From Branchinecta lynchi (taxonomy: Eukaryota; Arthropoda; Branchiopoda; Anostraca; Branchinectidae), in contig JAKZAP010000018.1 in assembly GCA_023053575.1 (NCBI GenBank), positions 20,922,202 to 20,986,201 on the forward strand: a stretch of DNA of 64,000 nucleotides, in the 5' to 3' direction. The translations under genes were made by a program, and so were the position numbers. Within the stretch, counting starts at the first letter, position 1. Each line of letters begins with the position of its first letter. The notes beneath the pieces were generated by a model that saw only the letters and a program-made list of their open reading frames with translations, was not told the origin of the DNA and searched no databases. Of this stretch, positions 34,066 through 44,816 are shown one piece after another.

Positions 34066-34095
34066 GGTGCCCTAGACGGGAAGGGCACCTCTTGA
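34066..34095 (+). repeat. stem-loop at LINE 3' end
   Basis: AGGTGCCCT, a short loop, then AGGGCACCT: a 9-bp perfect stem shortly after the LINE stop codon. A similar hairpin lies at 27262-27290. Confidence 0.6.
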
Positions 34096-35690
34096 GCGGG
34101 GGCTTGGTAGGGACTATTGAAAGTTGTTGTAAACTATTTGCTCTGGGTATATGAAAGGTAGTGTGAGTGGTAGTGAGTGAGAGGGAAATGAGGGTAATTG
34201 TGGTCGTGTTTTGGAAGAGTTGAAGATCAGTATTGTGATGAATGATGGGTATGTGTGAATGATGATTGGGACAAAACGTAAGTGTCAAATTATGTGTAGC
34301 AGGAATTCAAAAGATTTGAATGATCAATTTAGAACAAGTTTATATTTTATATTTAGTTACAGGGGGAAGAACAGTGAATGTAATATGGTTTTTATTCTTA
34401 AAAGTTAGGCGACGTAAATAGTTTAAAAGTGGGTAAAAATAAATTAAAATTAAACGTCACTGAGGGATGGAGGATTATGCAAGAAATATTCTGCTTACAA
34501 AAAAAACTCACGCATCATTACTATTATTTTGCAAGGACAACTCTCTTCGCTGTAGCCTTGAAGGACGCCGGATCACACGATTTCTAATTTCAACTGGAAT
34601 TATTTACGCACGTAATGAGGAATCAATCGATCAATCAATCAAGTTATTACCCAAATAGCTTGAAGCCAGAAGAGGAATGAAATATTTACGAAATACACGA
34701 AACAAATTAACTAATACACATATATACAATATACAATGAGAAGTGAAATATTTGGAGTAAATCAGTGTGATCAGGAATGGATGGAGCAAGGGTTTAAGAG
34801 TGAGTGTTAATAATAATAATAACGCTTGTTTATTGAGCCAAACGGCTATGCTACTATATAGAAAGTGGGTAGATTCCTCAAGCTGTCAATGATTCATCGA
34901 GATCATTTTTTGTGGTTATAGTGGTAGTTAGAAATAAGCTCGTTGTTGTGTTTCCTTTTGTTTGTATTGCCTTGGGCTTCTAAGGTAATAAATATCATAT
35001 CATATATGACCAGAAATAATGATGGGATTAAACTACATAAAAAATTGGCAGAAGAATAAATCCCTCATAAAATCCGACGACGAACTGTCGCCAGACGCGC
35101 TAGAGGAACAATAACAATCACACGTGAGATCTGGGGATAAGTTATCTGAAGGGTGAATAAGCGATTAGGCTTTCGCTTCATATCCTCGTTCATATCGAGT
35201 CGCGTATTAGCCCGGTGGAAAAGGCAGCTAGCACTGAAGTCGGAAGCCAGGAATGAGAAACTTGATGACGCTTGACAGAACAGAGTTGGATAAAGCAAAA
35301 ATAGAGGAATTTTAAACAGTTTTGAACATGGCTAGGCCTAAGAGGAATTGAAAATAGCCAAACAAACCTGGATAAACGAACACCAAGAAGTAATGTGTCA
35401 TTGTTTTCTTGACGATAGCGCATCTAGCGGCCAAAAAAGAACTAATCTGAGAGGAATTTTATGAGGGGCGTATTAGCAGGATGAGGAAAAAACTGATTGC
35501 CAGTATTCCTCTCGGACCGACGCACGGAAGACGGGAGGGGAGGGGGGAATATATTTGGAACCAGAAGAAAATGTACACAGGTGACGGGGCATTGCAACGA
35601 GAAGATCTTCAGTGAACTTTAAACGCATCTTGTAACCTCGATAATCCCACGCCACATCTAAGGCTGCTAATTAAAAATTATACAACTCAC
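34096..35690. other. LINE downstream sequence and intronic DNA
   Basis: GTGAGT- and GATGA-rich simple sequence (34140-34270), a ~20-bp ATCA run (34625-34645), and no exon until the ECT2 exon at 35691. Confidence 0.4.
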
Positions 35691-35776
35691 CTAGCTGCCC
35701 TTCCTAGGGTTCCTAAGGTAACCTCACTGGTGTCAATGGCCAAATGACCTGGCTCGCATGTTGTCAAGAGGTTCTC
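35691..35776 (-). CDS. ECT2: ECT2 exon e (linker after the PH domain)
   Basis: An 86-nt exon between TTTCAG| (just above 35776) and the strong donor CTAG|GTGAGT (below 35691). It encodes ENLLTTCEPGHLAIDTSEVT, then LGTLGRAA, and two bases (AG) that make Arg with the first base of the exon at 12832-13015. It starts in phase 0, matching the phase-0 end of the exon at 41713-41864. The content corresponds to the family segment between the PH domain and the RAFSF motif (vertebrate proteins have ENLIYTADPESF and TLSRA there). I found it by looking for a phase-compatible exon between its neighbours, so the fit is a test that it passed. Confidence 0.86.
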
Positions 35777-36165
35777 CTGAAAGACTTTCTATTAGAAGAG
35801 CCTGACATCTGACACCCTAACAGAAAGGGGTTACCATGAGGGGGGAGCACTTGAGTGCTTTCTCCGTAAACGGTGAGTGTTGATTCTGCTTCTAGAGATG
35901 ACAAGATGCGGAATCGGATAAACAAGATATGGTGAAGACGACTGGAGAGGATAAAGAAGAAAACTATCAAAATAAAGAATTTGTCCTTAATACAAATGAT
36001 GATTTAATCCGTAATATCCTTAAATACATAAAAACAGCTTCGGTTATGTCAATTCAAATAAAGACACTTCAAGCATTGTCAATCAACTCGACAGGTCAGT
36101 ATTTTTTATCTGATATGCTTGCTGGGCATGAGTAGTTCTCATGTAAGTGTTATTTATTTATTTAT

Positions 36166-36615
36166 TTAAATTTTAACTGAAAAGCAAACTTATTTTTGTA
36201 TCATTTAGTTGAGTACACTGAGTTATTTGGATTCTGCTAAGAGATTTTCTTATTTTTCACTTTCTCCTCTAGTACTGAGGTTCAGAATATCTACGGCTGT
36301 CCCCACAGCGCAAATTCTACCATGGTGCGGAATATTCGAATCTGAACACATACGCGGCTTTTAAGTGGGCGGTGAGAAGCTTGGTGAAGATTGCTTAGTG
36401 CCGGAATCAAAAAATTTCATAAATCTTTTCGTCAAGCATACTACGCAGGTAGTACCACAAATATGACAGGGAAATACCACTATTTGGAAACTGATTATTC
36501 GTGAATAGCGGGGTGATAAAGTAACGCATTTTCATCGGGTCTTCAAGCCTCGTTAAGTGAAAAAGTGAGGGGTAAAAAAACTGTCTGATCTCTGCCCTTT
36601 TCAGTTGAACTTTAA
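36166..36615 (-). mobile_element. MITE C, full copy (450 bp)
   Basis: The ends TTAAATTTTAACTGAAAAGC and CCCTTTTCAGTTGAACTTTAA are inverted repeats bounded by TTAA. Internal phrases (TATTTGGATTCTGCTAAG, 'gaatatctacggctgtcc', 'tattcgtgaatagcgg') match the copies at 43064, 44384 and 53688 in reverse. No ORF. Confidence 0.8.
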
Positions 36616-37511
36616 TAAATTTGGCATTGAGCTTAGCTTGTCACTATCACTAATTGTGCACGGCGGTGGTTCTACTCAGCGTAGGGTCGATTCTGCTTTA
36701 CTGATTTGTTGTTTTTATCAAAGGCTTTGAAGCTCTGAAGGCTTATTTCTTTCGAATGACTTCTTCTCCGGTCAAACACTGAAATAACTTTGCACACAGA
36801 TTCCTGCGTTGATAAAAAAAAACAAAAAAACTTGAACCTTGAACTATAATTATTATTAAATTCTAACTTTAGTAAAGAAAAACAAATAAAGTACCGAGGT
36901 AACATATTTGTTTGGTTTTAGTTTTTACGTGCTTTGATGATCAAAGACGAAAATGTACTGATATTTAAAAGTAATTCAAATTATACTACTACTTATTCCG
37001 TTTACACCCGTCCCCTCCTCGAAATTCCAAAAATCCTGAATGAAAAAAACAACAACAACAAAAAAACATAATGAGTTGTAAAAGATTATTTTTATAACTT
37101 GTTTTATAAGTTTATATGATCACTGAAATCCCGAAATTTGTGACAAAAAAATCTCATTTTAATGTGAATTGTATTTATGTCTGGTTATTTCGTTTTCTTA
37201 ATAATGTTAATAATAATTATTTAGTACCCACAAGCTCGAGAGGAAAAACAAGTGGAGTAAAATAAAGAAAGGAAGAAAAAATACTAAAAATAACTAAACA
37301 TAAAAAAGTACTAGCGCATAAACAGGGGGATAATCGCGTGTTATTGTGAAACCCAGTTATTATTAAATTACTACATTCAATAAATTCATCTTGGGAGATG
37401 GGTGATAAAAACAGAAAACCAAATTACATTACATTGATACAGGTAATCCTTCAGCTCAAGCATACTATTTGACTCACTTCCAATCAAGGGTCTAGAATGA
37501 CGCAATCAAGT
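36616..37511. other. intronic, AT-rich, unassigned
   Basis: Nothing recognised. Confidence 0.35.
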
Positions 37512-37853
37512 ACTGACAACTATGACGATTTCGGAAAGGAATTATCGTAGATAGCGATACTACAGCGAGACCAAACATACTACCTGACATCTAACTCTGG
37601 GATCTCTTTCTAAGGTCTAAGACCTCATGACAGGTTCTCAAGACAAGAAGTAGCAACTCAATTTCCTGTTTGGTGGACCTAACTCGAGGGAGCCCAAGGC
37701 GGATCTATGAAAGGAGTTTGGATTGCTAGGAAATGATTACATTGAGCTAAAGAACATCTTAACGTAGGGATACTAGAGATAGATGTCAGGCAGTGTGTTT
37801 GATCTTAACACCAGATATGACAATTCCTTTCCGAAATCGTCTTAGCTGTCCCT
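37512..37853. mobile_element. ~340-bp foldback element
   Basis: GACGATTTCGGAAAGGAATT (37524-37543) has a perfect 20-bp inverted partner at 37822-37841. Further inside, CTGACATCTA pairs with TAGATGTCAG. The arms extend imperfectly for about 90 bp each, giving a long hairpin. No ORF; class unknown. Confidence 0.65.
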
Positions 37854-38401
37854 TCTTGGTGGCGTAATTATATCCTCAACCAGGTAATTTTTGTTTGCAA
37901 TGACATGTATAGCACCGGTCTAGGCGACCCTCCCCCTACCGCCAGCTCCCACTCCAAATGCAAAATTATAGGAAATTATGAAATCTTAATAAAAACTGCA
38001 GTTCAGCTCCAAGCACTTAAGGATTTTCCCAGACGCTCGAGTTAAATGTAAACGCGTGATGAGGCTCGCTGGCCGCTATAGATAGCTTTCATAAAAAATT
38101 TTTTTTACTTATTAGCTGTGTGGCGGGGAGGGAGGTGGGGGGGTCGGCGGGGGGGGGGTGTATCTAATAATAAGATAAGAAACCCAATAAGTCGAACTGT
38201 AACTGCAATATGTCATGCTAGGTCCAGGGTCACTTTCAAACCTCAGGTTGTCCGTCCTAGTATTGTGATTTTTTTTGGCTAATTCACTTGTGGTTTTAAA
38301 ACTGTGAACGTCTCAGGTTAAGGGAATTTAATTTGAGGATGAAAATCAGTGAAAGAAAGTACGCATCAAACCCTGGACATACTAGTTTAAAGGTGCGTTT
38401 T
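37854..38401. other. intronic, unassigned; G-rich run at 38120-38160
   Basis: No recognised gene. Confidence 0.35.
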
Positions 38402-40779
38402 TATGGCACTTGAGCTTACTCAAGTGCCATATAGCGATCATAATGTCTGTCGGTCTGTCCGCATTTTGCTAGTTTGGGCACTTCCACATCACATAGGACG
38501 GATAAAACTTGGCACGCATATCAGGGACCCAACCGGATTAACTCGGAAATAATCACTTCCCCGATCCGACCATCAATGGGGGAGTGACAAGATGGGGAAT
38601 CCGGAAATTAGTAACATTCATAACTCTGGAACGGATAATCGGGCGTGCATTAAACTTGACAGGTATCAAGAAGAAGTGTCTTGGATGTTCATTGTCAAAT
38701 TCGGATCGGATCCGATAACTGGGGGGGGGGGCGGCTGGAGGGGGACACCCGAAAACTCTTGGAACCCTTTTTCTAGTTTTTGTCAAACCCCTACCCCTTT
38801 ATTCACACTAGTATAGCTCTGCTTGTGGATGAGTCATTCTTAGCTTAAATTCGCTCAGAGAGAGCTAGAGCAATCGAAGGTCGAAGGGGTTTGGAATAAT
38901 ATGGCAAGTGTCAGCGGCTTCTCTGGCCAAACAAAACGACCAGGGTATATGCATTTCTGAAACGCTAGATAGCCGCTATTCTTGCGACGAAATACTGGTG
39001 TGATATACGTCTATTGTGTTATTTGTGTTTCATGGCAAAGCCTTTGTTCGAACAAGCAAGCAGTTAAAGCAAGTAGTGGTAAAACAATCATTGTAGAGAG
39101 ATTGCGAATAGCTATGATATTGTCAAGCTGCAGTAGAGTTGTAAATTCGAGAAGATTGGCTTAGAAATCGCTACTTTTCAAATCCGGCCATTCCTTAAAG
39201 TACCAATCATGACCGCAAATTAAGAAAAATACTTTTAAGCAAAATATGCATTTTCATGATCCCCATGAGCCCATTACCATTTTTGAGGTTCTAGCTCCCT
39301 TAAAGTGCGCATCTTCACCTCAAGGTCGAAAAGTACTTTTTATCAAACGATACATCTCAACCCATGATCATTTATGCAACAAGGGTTCCACTTTTGACCA
39401 AACAGTATATATCAATGATCTCTAAGAACCTGCTATCGTTTTTGCCTCAAGTGTTTTGGGTTTTGCTTACAGATGCATTCTAGCGCCTTTAAAGTCCGCA
39501 TCATTACAGCCAAGTTCAACAATAAAAAACTTTTTGGGCTCCCAAAACGTAAGTGGTGGGATACCTATGCCATCGCAAAAGTTGTCCGTCTGTCCGTCCC
39601 GTCTGCGCGCACTATAACTCTCGAAGGGAATGAGATATTTTGATGAAACTTGATGTGAGGATTCTTTGAGTCAATAGTAAGGTAAAATTCGTAGATGGGA
39701 CAATTAAGGGGGTTTAAATTAAGGGACAAATGAAAATTTTTTAAGCATATAATGTGAGAGTCGATTATGGGGTAAGACATGTTGAACACGATGGTGAAAA
39801 CCATTTTGTCATCGGAAAAGTAGTTCGCCCGGAATCCGGCCAAAACCGGAAAGTTTGTTAAAGTAAAAGTTTTATTTGAAGTTGATTAGATTTAGGGGTA
39901 AGAAGACACGCTTAACACGATGTTGAAAACCGTTTTTTCGCCGGATAACTAGTTAGCCCGGAATCCGGCTAAAACCGGAAAGTCTGTTAAAAGTAAAAGT
40001 TGATTAGATGTTCGATTAAGGCGTAAGAAGACATGCTGAACAGAATAGTGAAAACGATTTTCTCGCCGAACAAGTAGTTCGCCCGGAATCCGGTCAAAAC
40101 CGGAAAGTTTGTTAAAAGTAAAAGTTTTATTTGGAGTTGATTAGATGTTCGATTTAGGAGTAAGAAGACATGCTGAACACTTATGTGAAAATAATTTTCT
40201 ACCCAGACAAGTAGTTCGCCCGGAACCCGGCTAAAACCGAAAATCGTTAAAAGTTAGAGTTTTAATTTGTAGTTGATTAGATATTCGATTTAGGGGTAAA
40301 GAAATGTCGAATCCGTGTCTGATAGTCATTTTTTACCCGGGTATATAGTTCGACCGGAATCCGGCTGGAGCCGGAAAATTTGTTATAAGTTGAATTTTTA
40401 TTTGAAGCTGATTAGATGTTCAATATTGGAGAAAGAAGATACGCTGAGTTCGTTTCTGAGCTTCATTTTTTCGCCGGACAAGTAGTTCTGGAATTCGGCA
40501 GAAACCGGGAAATTTGCAGAAGTGGCAGGAAGTTTTCGTCAAAACAGATATGACTTACCTGGCTAAACACACATGCTGATTCAATATCTGAACTTGGTTT
40601 TCTCAGATGATTAATCTGTTTATGAATTTTAATGGGAAAAAATTCAAGGAGTCTACTTTTTACTTAATATTCGACTCTGTACAAAGTTCCCAAACAAAAA
40701 ACTCCTGCCTATTGAAAAAACTCATGCCTAAAAACTTTAGCCTATTCTTGCAAGTGCCATATGAGCTTCCAGCTCTTGT
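38402..40779 (-). mobile_element. HINE/pearl-like element, complete copy A5 (2.4 kb)
   Basis: On the minus strand the 5' end is ACAAGAGCTGGAAGCTCATA with TGGCACTTGCA (40779 down to about 40750). The 3' end is the hairpin TATGGCACTTGAG..CTCAAGTGCCATA (38402-38431). Between them lie one GC-rich module (38460-38760), the 'aaagtgcgcat' tandem core (39200-39540, as in A1), a family-B segment and a six-unit tandem array (39740-40600). This is the longest copy and shows that family B can sit inside a family-A element. Confidence 0.72.
39740..40600 (+). repeat. ~125-137-bp tandem array, six units
   Basis: The phrase GGAATCCGG (or a one-base variant) starts at 39831, 39960, 40085, 40222, 40356 and 40490, giving spacings of 129, 125, 137, 134 and 134. 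Each unit also has 'acatgctgaacac..gtgaaaa', 'gtagttcgcc' and AAAACCGGAAAGTTTGTTA. A reverse array of the same unit lies at 61360-61970. Confidence 0.85.
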
Positions 40780-41323
40780 TTTGGATGTAGTTTGACGTAC
40801 TTTTGTTTCAGTTATGAAAGTACGTCAAACTACAGTGAAACTCGCAAGTGTCCTTGCAAGAACTCAAATAACAAGTGGAAATCGGATGTAGTACCGTATG
40901 AACGAAAAAAAAAATGGTATGAATGTACGGTGGGAGGTGTAAGATATGCGGGAGGGGGGGGGGGGGGAGGGTGAGTATAGTCAACAACATCATGAAGTAG
41001 ACTACAGTATTAGAGCACAAAAGTGAGGCAAGCGATGATCAACAGATAAAGGACCCTTACTATTAGTCCAAAATACGTCCAAAAGTCCAAAATACGCCAG
41101 TGATCCTCAGGAAGAAGGAGTAAGCGTGTCCGTACGACTCAAATCCTGTGTCAATCATTCACCGCGATCTTTGGGTGCAGCTGTTACACCACTTCTGCCT
41201 TTCTTCCGCTAGCTACCCGGAGAGGCCAGAGATTTTGCATCGGCAAGGAGAGATAGTCGTCAAGAGTATTCCACGCCTGAAGCCGAACCCGACAAAATGA
41301 ATCAGATTTCGACCCTATTTAAG
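40780..41323. other. intronic, unassigned; G-run at about 40955-40970
   Basis: A short inverted repeat (ACTACATCCAAAACAAGAGC side against 'aaagtacgtcaaactac' repeats at 40790-40835) borders the HINE end. No gene recognised. Confidence 0.35.
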
Positions 41324-41639
41324 CCCGATGAAAAATTTATCTCAAAATAGTACTATGAAGTAGTACGAAAAAGTAGCATGCATTACTAACGATACTACTA
41401 CATGCTTTTACTTCAAGGCTATCGTGTTACTGCATACTACTATATGCTACTATTAGCAAGACTCGATGCTACTATGGCAAGACAGGATGCTACTGGATAC
41501 TACTACATAAGATTGGACCAGTCTAAGGCACATTAAATGATAGTATTCTTTGCTATTACATTGTATCACATGCAACGTTTTCGTACTACTACCATACACT
41601 ACTACGCAAGCTACAAATTTTTCATCTGGAGGTTAGTTT
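41324..41639 (+). mobile_element. dispersed repeat F, full copy with short TIRs
   Basis: Starts CCCGATGAAAAATTTATCTC and ends with the inverted AAATTTTTCATCTGG, so the terminal repeat is about 15 bp. The interior is full of TACTACTA / GCTACTATTAGCAAGAC phrases shared with 12025-12242 and 46556-46824. Non-coding, MITE-like. Confidence 0.65.
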
Positions 41640-41712
41640 CTAATTCGGATCGACCAAAATTTCGGCCTAGGCTCTGTCGGCGTCACTTCGGGTAGAGCCG
41701 AGTCAAGCTTAC

Positions 41713-41864
41713 CGTGTTGTTCGAGGTCAAGACGCATATCGTTTCAGCCATGGAACGCAGGAACTTCGATTTTTCCACATCTTCGGATATGATGGAACAG
41801 CTGTAACATTGCTCTCTTACGTCTGTCGGACTTAACTTGATGAGCGCAAAGGCACCACGACATT
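41713..41864 (-). CDS. ECT2: ECT2 exon d (end of PH domain)
   Basis: A 152-nt exon. Acceptor TTTTTAG| above 41864; donor ACACG|GTAAGC at 41712-41711. Its first two bases (AA) complete Glu with the G ending the exon at 47722-47878. The following 50 codons start CRGAFALIKLSPTDVREQCY and include EKSKFLRSMAETICVL. This corresponds to the last strands and C-terminal helix of the ECT2 PH domain (vertebrate: NAFALLVRPP .. WLKML .. ANTIC). It ends in phase 0. Overlapping repeats do not explain this frame. Confidence 0.88.
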
Positions 41865-42279
41865 CTAAAAATGAACAGAAGAAAATACTGAGTTTAACGT
41901 CAAGTCAAACCAAATCAAATTAATATTAAGAATCTTACTCACGGCGTATTCTGACTAACTGATTCCAACGCCGACTTATAAACACACATCAGTATATATA
42001 AACCAGAAAATGCAACCGTAACTGCCGAGTCAACTGCTATTTCGGTTGCATCGAAACAACAGAAAACAAAATATATAAAATTAATTACACTCTACTAAAC
42101 GGTCAAACATATACAGTGGTCATACATACACAGTGGAGCTGTCTCTGTCGACCAGATCGACCAGAACGAGTGGTAAGTTTTGGGCTACCCAAGCTCTGTC
42201 CTGCGCCTACGAAACACGCCAGATATGCAAAAAGTTTTATTTCAGAGTTCGCAAAACCTTTTAAAGAAGCTTGGCATGA
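41865..42279. other. intronic, unassigned
   Basis: The upstream side of exon d provides its acceptor tract. Nothing else recognised. Confidence 0.4.
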
Positions 42280-42740
42280 TTTTTAAAGGACCCCTTGCCC
42301 GATTCACTCTTCAACTCCCAGTATTTAAAAATAATTGAAACTTTAAGGCTCTATGCTCTGCTTTCAACAAATTATCCACGGCGTTAGCTGTTTTAAGCCT
42401 TTATTCGAAACCCTTTGACTCGTAGCAAAGACGAGGAAAAATTTACATAACCGGTTTTTCTGATGGAAAAACTTCTCGCAGACAAACGTCGACAATGTGA
42501 TACGCATCGAAGGTAGTAAAACACGGCAAGTGAGAAAATCAATGAGGTTTTATTAGAGGGGTTAGAATGTACCGTACGAAAGTCGGGCCTCCGGGCTTAG
42601 AAATGGTTGGAGTGATTGCGTAAGTAGGCTGCGTCAGTATTATAGGTAAGACATGTCCTTTAAGTGTATTGACGCATGTAAGTAATGTGTTTATGTTTTT
42701 TTGACAATACTCGCAAATTTGGTTGTATAACCCCGAAAGA
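42280..42740 (+). repeat. dispersed repeat Q, copy 2
   Basis: Parallels 8665-9025 over about 380 bp and then continues with an inverted match to 8310-8335. A (CTAT)n stretch follows at 42758-42776. Confidence 0.6.
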
Positions 42741-43063
42741 CGATTTTTAGAAGAGACTTTCTATCTATCTATCTATATCCTCATCGTCAACACGAGAGCC
42801 TAATGCGAAAAAATATAATCCACTATACTCCAATACAAGATAAAAAAAATAAGCTGGCTTTTCAATTAAACTTTGAGCATGGACATTCATGCTACAAAAA
42901 AAATCGTGATTCTCTTGATTTTTTGTTTGGTTGTCCGTTTCGTGCACATTTCCATCGACCATGCCCCCATGGGAGGCACCACACTGTTCATGAAGACGGG
43001 GGAGTTCAGTAATGCTTGCAATTGAGGTTGCGTTCCACCGAGGTATTATCACTTATGATTCTC

Positions 43064-43524
43064 TTAAAGTTTAACTGAAAAGGGCTGGGATGGAACAGTC
43101 TAGTTACCTATCACTTATTCACTTAAATTAGCTTGAAGACCCGCTGAAAATGTGTTATTTCGTTATTCCGCTATTCACGAATGATCGATTTTCAAATAGT
43201 GGAATTTCCGTGTGATTTGTGGTACCTCTATGCGCTTGTATTTTTGTTGTATGCCTTACGAGAAAGATTTATGTATTTTTTTTTTTTTTTTTCAGGCACT
43301 AAGCAACTTTCACCGATCTCACCACTGCCCACTGAAAAGCCGCGTTTGTGTTGAGATTATAATTCACCGCGTCATAGTAGAATTTATGCTGTGGAGACGG
43401 ACACAGATATTCTGAACGTCATAACTAGAGCAGATAGTGGAAATCTAAATAATCCTTTTGCAGAATCCAAATAATCCAGTGTATTCAACTAAATGACTCA
43501 AAAACAAATTCAGTTAAACTTTAA
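43064..43524 (+). mobile_element. MITE C, full copy (461 bp)
   Basis: TTAAAGTTTAACTGAAAAGG at the left and CAGTTAAACTTTAA at the right form an inverted pair with TTAA at both outer edges. The interior is collinear with 44384-44816 and 53688-54158, with a long T run near 43275-43293. Non-coding. Confidence 0.85.
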
Positions 43525-43577
43525 AATTTTCGGCCATCATCAAGATTTCATGTCAGAACGATGAGGTCTGTTCACGC

Positions 43578-44237
43578 CAGAGCAAAGTAACACGAGGGAG
43601 TAGCGCCAAGACTTGACAGAATTGACACACACTCGAATAGCAGCGATACTAGCACCAATAGCTACTTCGACCACATCAGCAGAAGAGAAGATTCCACCCT
43701 GACGAAGAAATCTCTGCTCGCCACCCCGATGCCCGGTTGGAAGAAACTCCGGGGAGGTCAGCGTAAAACGTGGCTGAGCACCCTCAAGGAAGACGTCGAG
43801 CCCATCGGAAGCTTCCGGCGGCATGGGAGGAGATGGGATCCCTACTGGCTTCAAATTTCGATGCCATTCACCGAAGACCGAGATTCCTGGCACGCTTGGT
43901 CCGTCAGATGTTGTCGGCAGGGACAGCTGCACAGCTTGCGCCCTGGCACAAGTACAAGTACAATAGCGATAGAGAACGTCCTTACCGAAACTCATTAGTT
44001 CGTTCACCAGCGCTGACTCCGATAAATTCAAATCGAGAACACAGCAAAAAAAAAATATACATCTTCCATTGCTTCCTTGGCGTTGGCAAAACGCACCTTT
44101 CCTTTACTAGAAATTTCTAAGCCCGCAAGTTTGTCTCGCTTTAAATGCCGCAAGCGTAGTGGGTGGTGCTACGAGTATGGCCCGTTTAGAAAGCATGGAA
44201 AGCATAGGTCGCTACTCCCTAGTGTTATTTTGCTCTG
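43578..44237. mobile_element. hAT-type MITE, family D copy 2, with internal insertion
   Basis: The ends CAGAGCAAAGTAACACGAGG and CTAGTGTTATTTTGCTCTG match family D copy 1 (10296-10642) in inverted orientation. The flanks GTTCACGC and GTTAACGC match at 7 of 8 positions, a near-intact 8-bp target duplication. The element is 660 bp against 347 bp for copy 1. The difference is explained by a ~300-bp insertion (about 43662-43966) that breaks otherwise collinear sequence. Confidence 0.85.
43662..43966 (+). pseudogene. LINE C-terminal fragment inside the hAT MITE
   Basis: The plus-strand frame reads PGWKKLRGGQRKTWLSTLKE, then DVEPIGSFRRHGRRWDPYW, then TEDRDSW. The pattern GGQxxTW..D.......W......DRxxW is the familiar C-terminal tail of many animal LINE polyproteins. 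The copy has no catalytic part. It lies exactly where this element departs from its shorter relative, so it was acquired by the MITE. Confidence 0.65.
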
Positions 44238-44383
44238 GTTAACGCTGATACAACTCTCATTCAAGAGAGGTAGTAACTATCACAATGAACAGTTGGCTCC
44301 TCTTATCATCATCACTTGTAATAATGTCTTTGGAGCGGGAGCCGAGTGGCAATTAGCAACCTCAGATGTGTGCATTGAAACTA

Positions 44384-44816
44384 TTAAAGTTTAACCGAAA
44401 AGGGCTAGGATAGGACAATCTAGTTACCCATCACTTATTCACTTAAATTGGCTTTAAGACCCGCTGAAAATGCTTTATTTCGTTGTTCCACTATTCACAA
44501 ATAATCGATTTTTAAATAGTGGAATTTCCGTGGGATATGTGGTACCTCTATGCGCTTGTACTTTTGTTGTATGCCTTAAGAGAAAGATTTATGTTATGTT
44601 ATGTTTGTTCAGGCACTAAGCAATCTTCACGAATCTCACCACTGCCAACCGAAAGGCCGCGTTTGTGTTGAGATTAAAATTTCCCGCGTAAGAGTAGATA
44701 TTCTGAACGTCATAACTAGAGCAGATAGTGGAAAATAAAAAAAATCTCTATGCAAATCCAAATAATTCAGTATATTCAGTTGAATGACACAAAAATAAGT
44801 TGGCTTTTCACTTTAA
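44384..44816 (+). mobile_element. MITE C, full copy (433 bp)
   Basis: The left end TTAAAGTTTAACCGAAAAGG and the right end GGCTTTTCACTTTAA are inverted, TTAA at both edges. Collinear with the copy 0.9 kb upstream. With 43064-43524 it brackets the hAT element. Confidence 0.82.
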
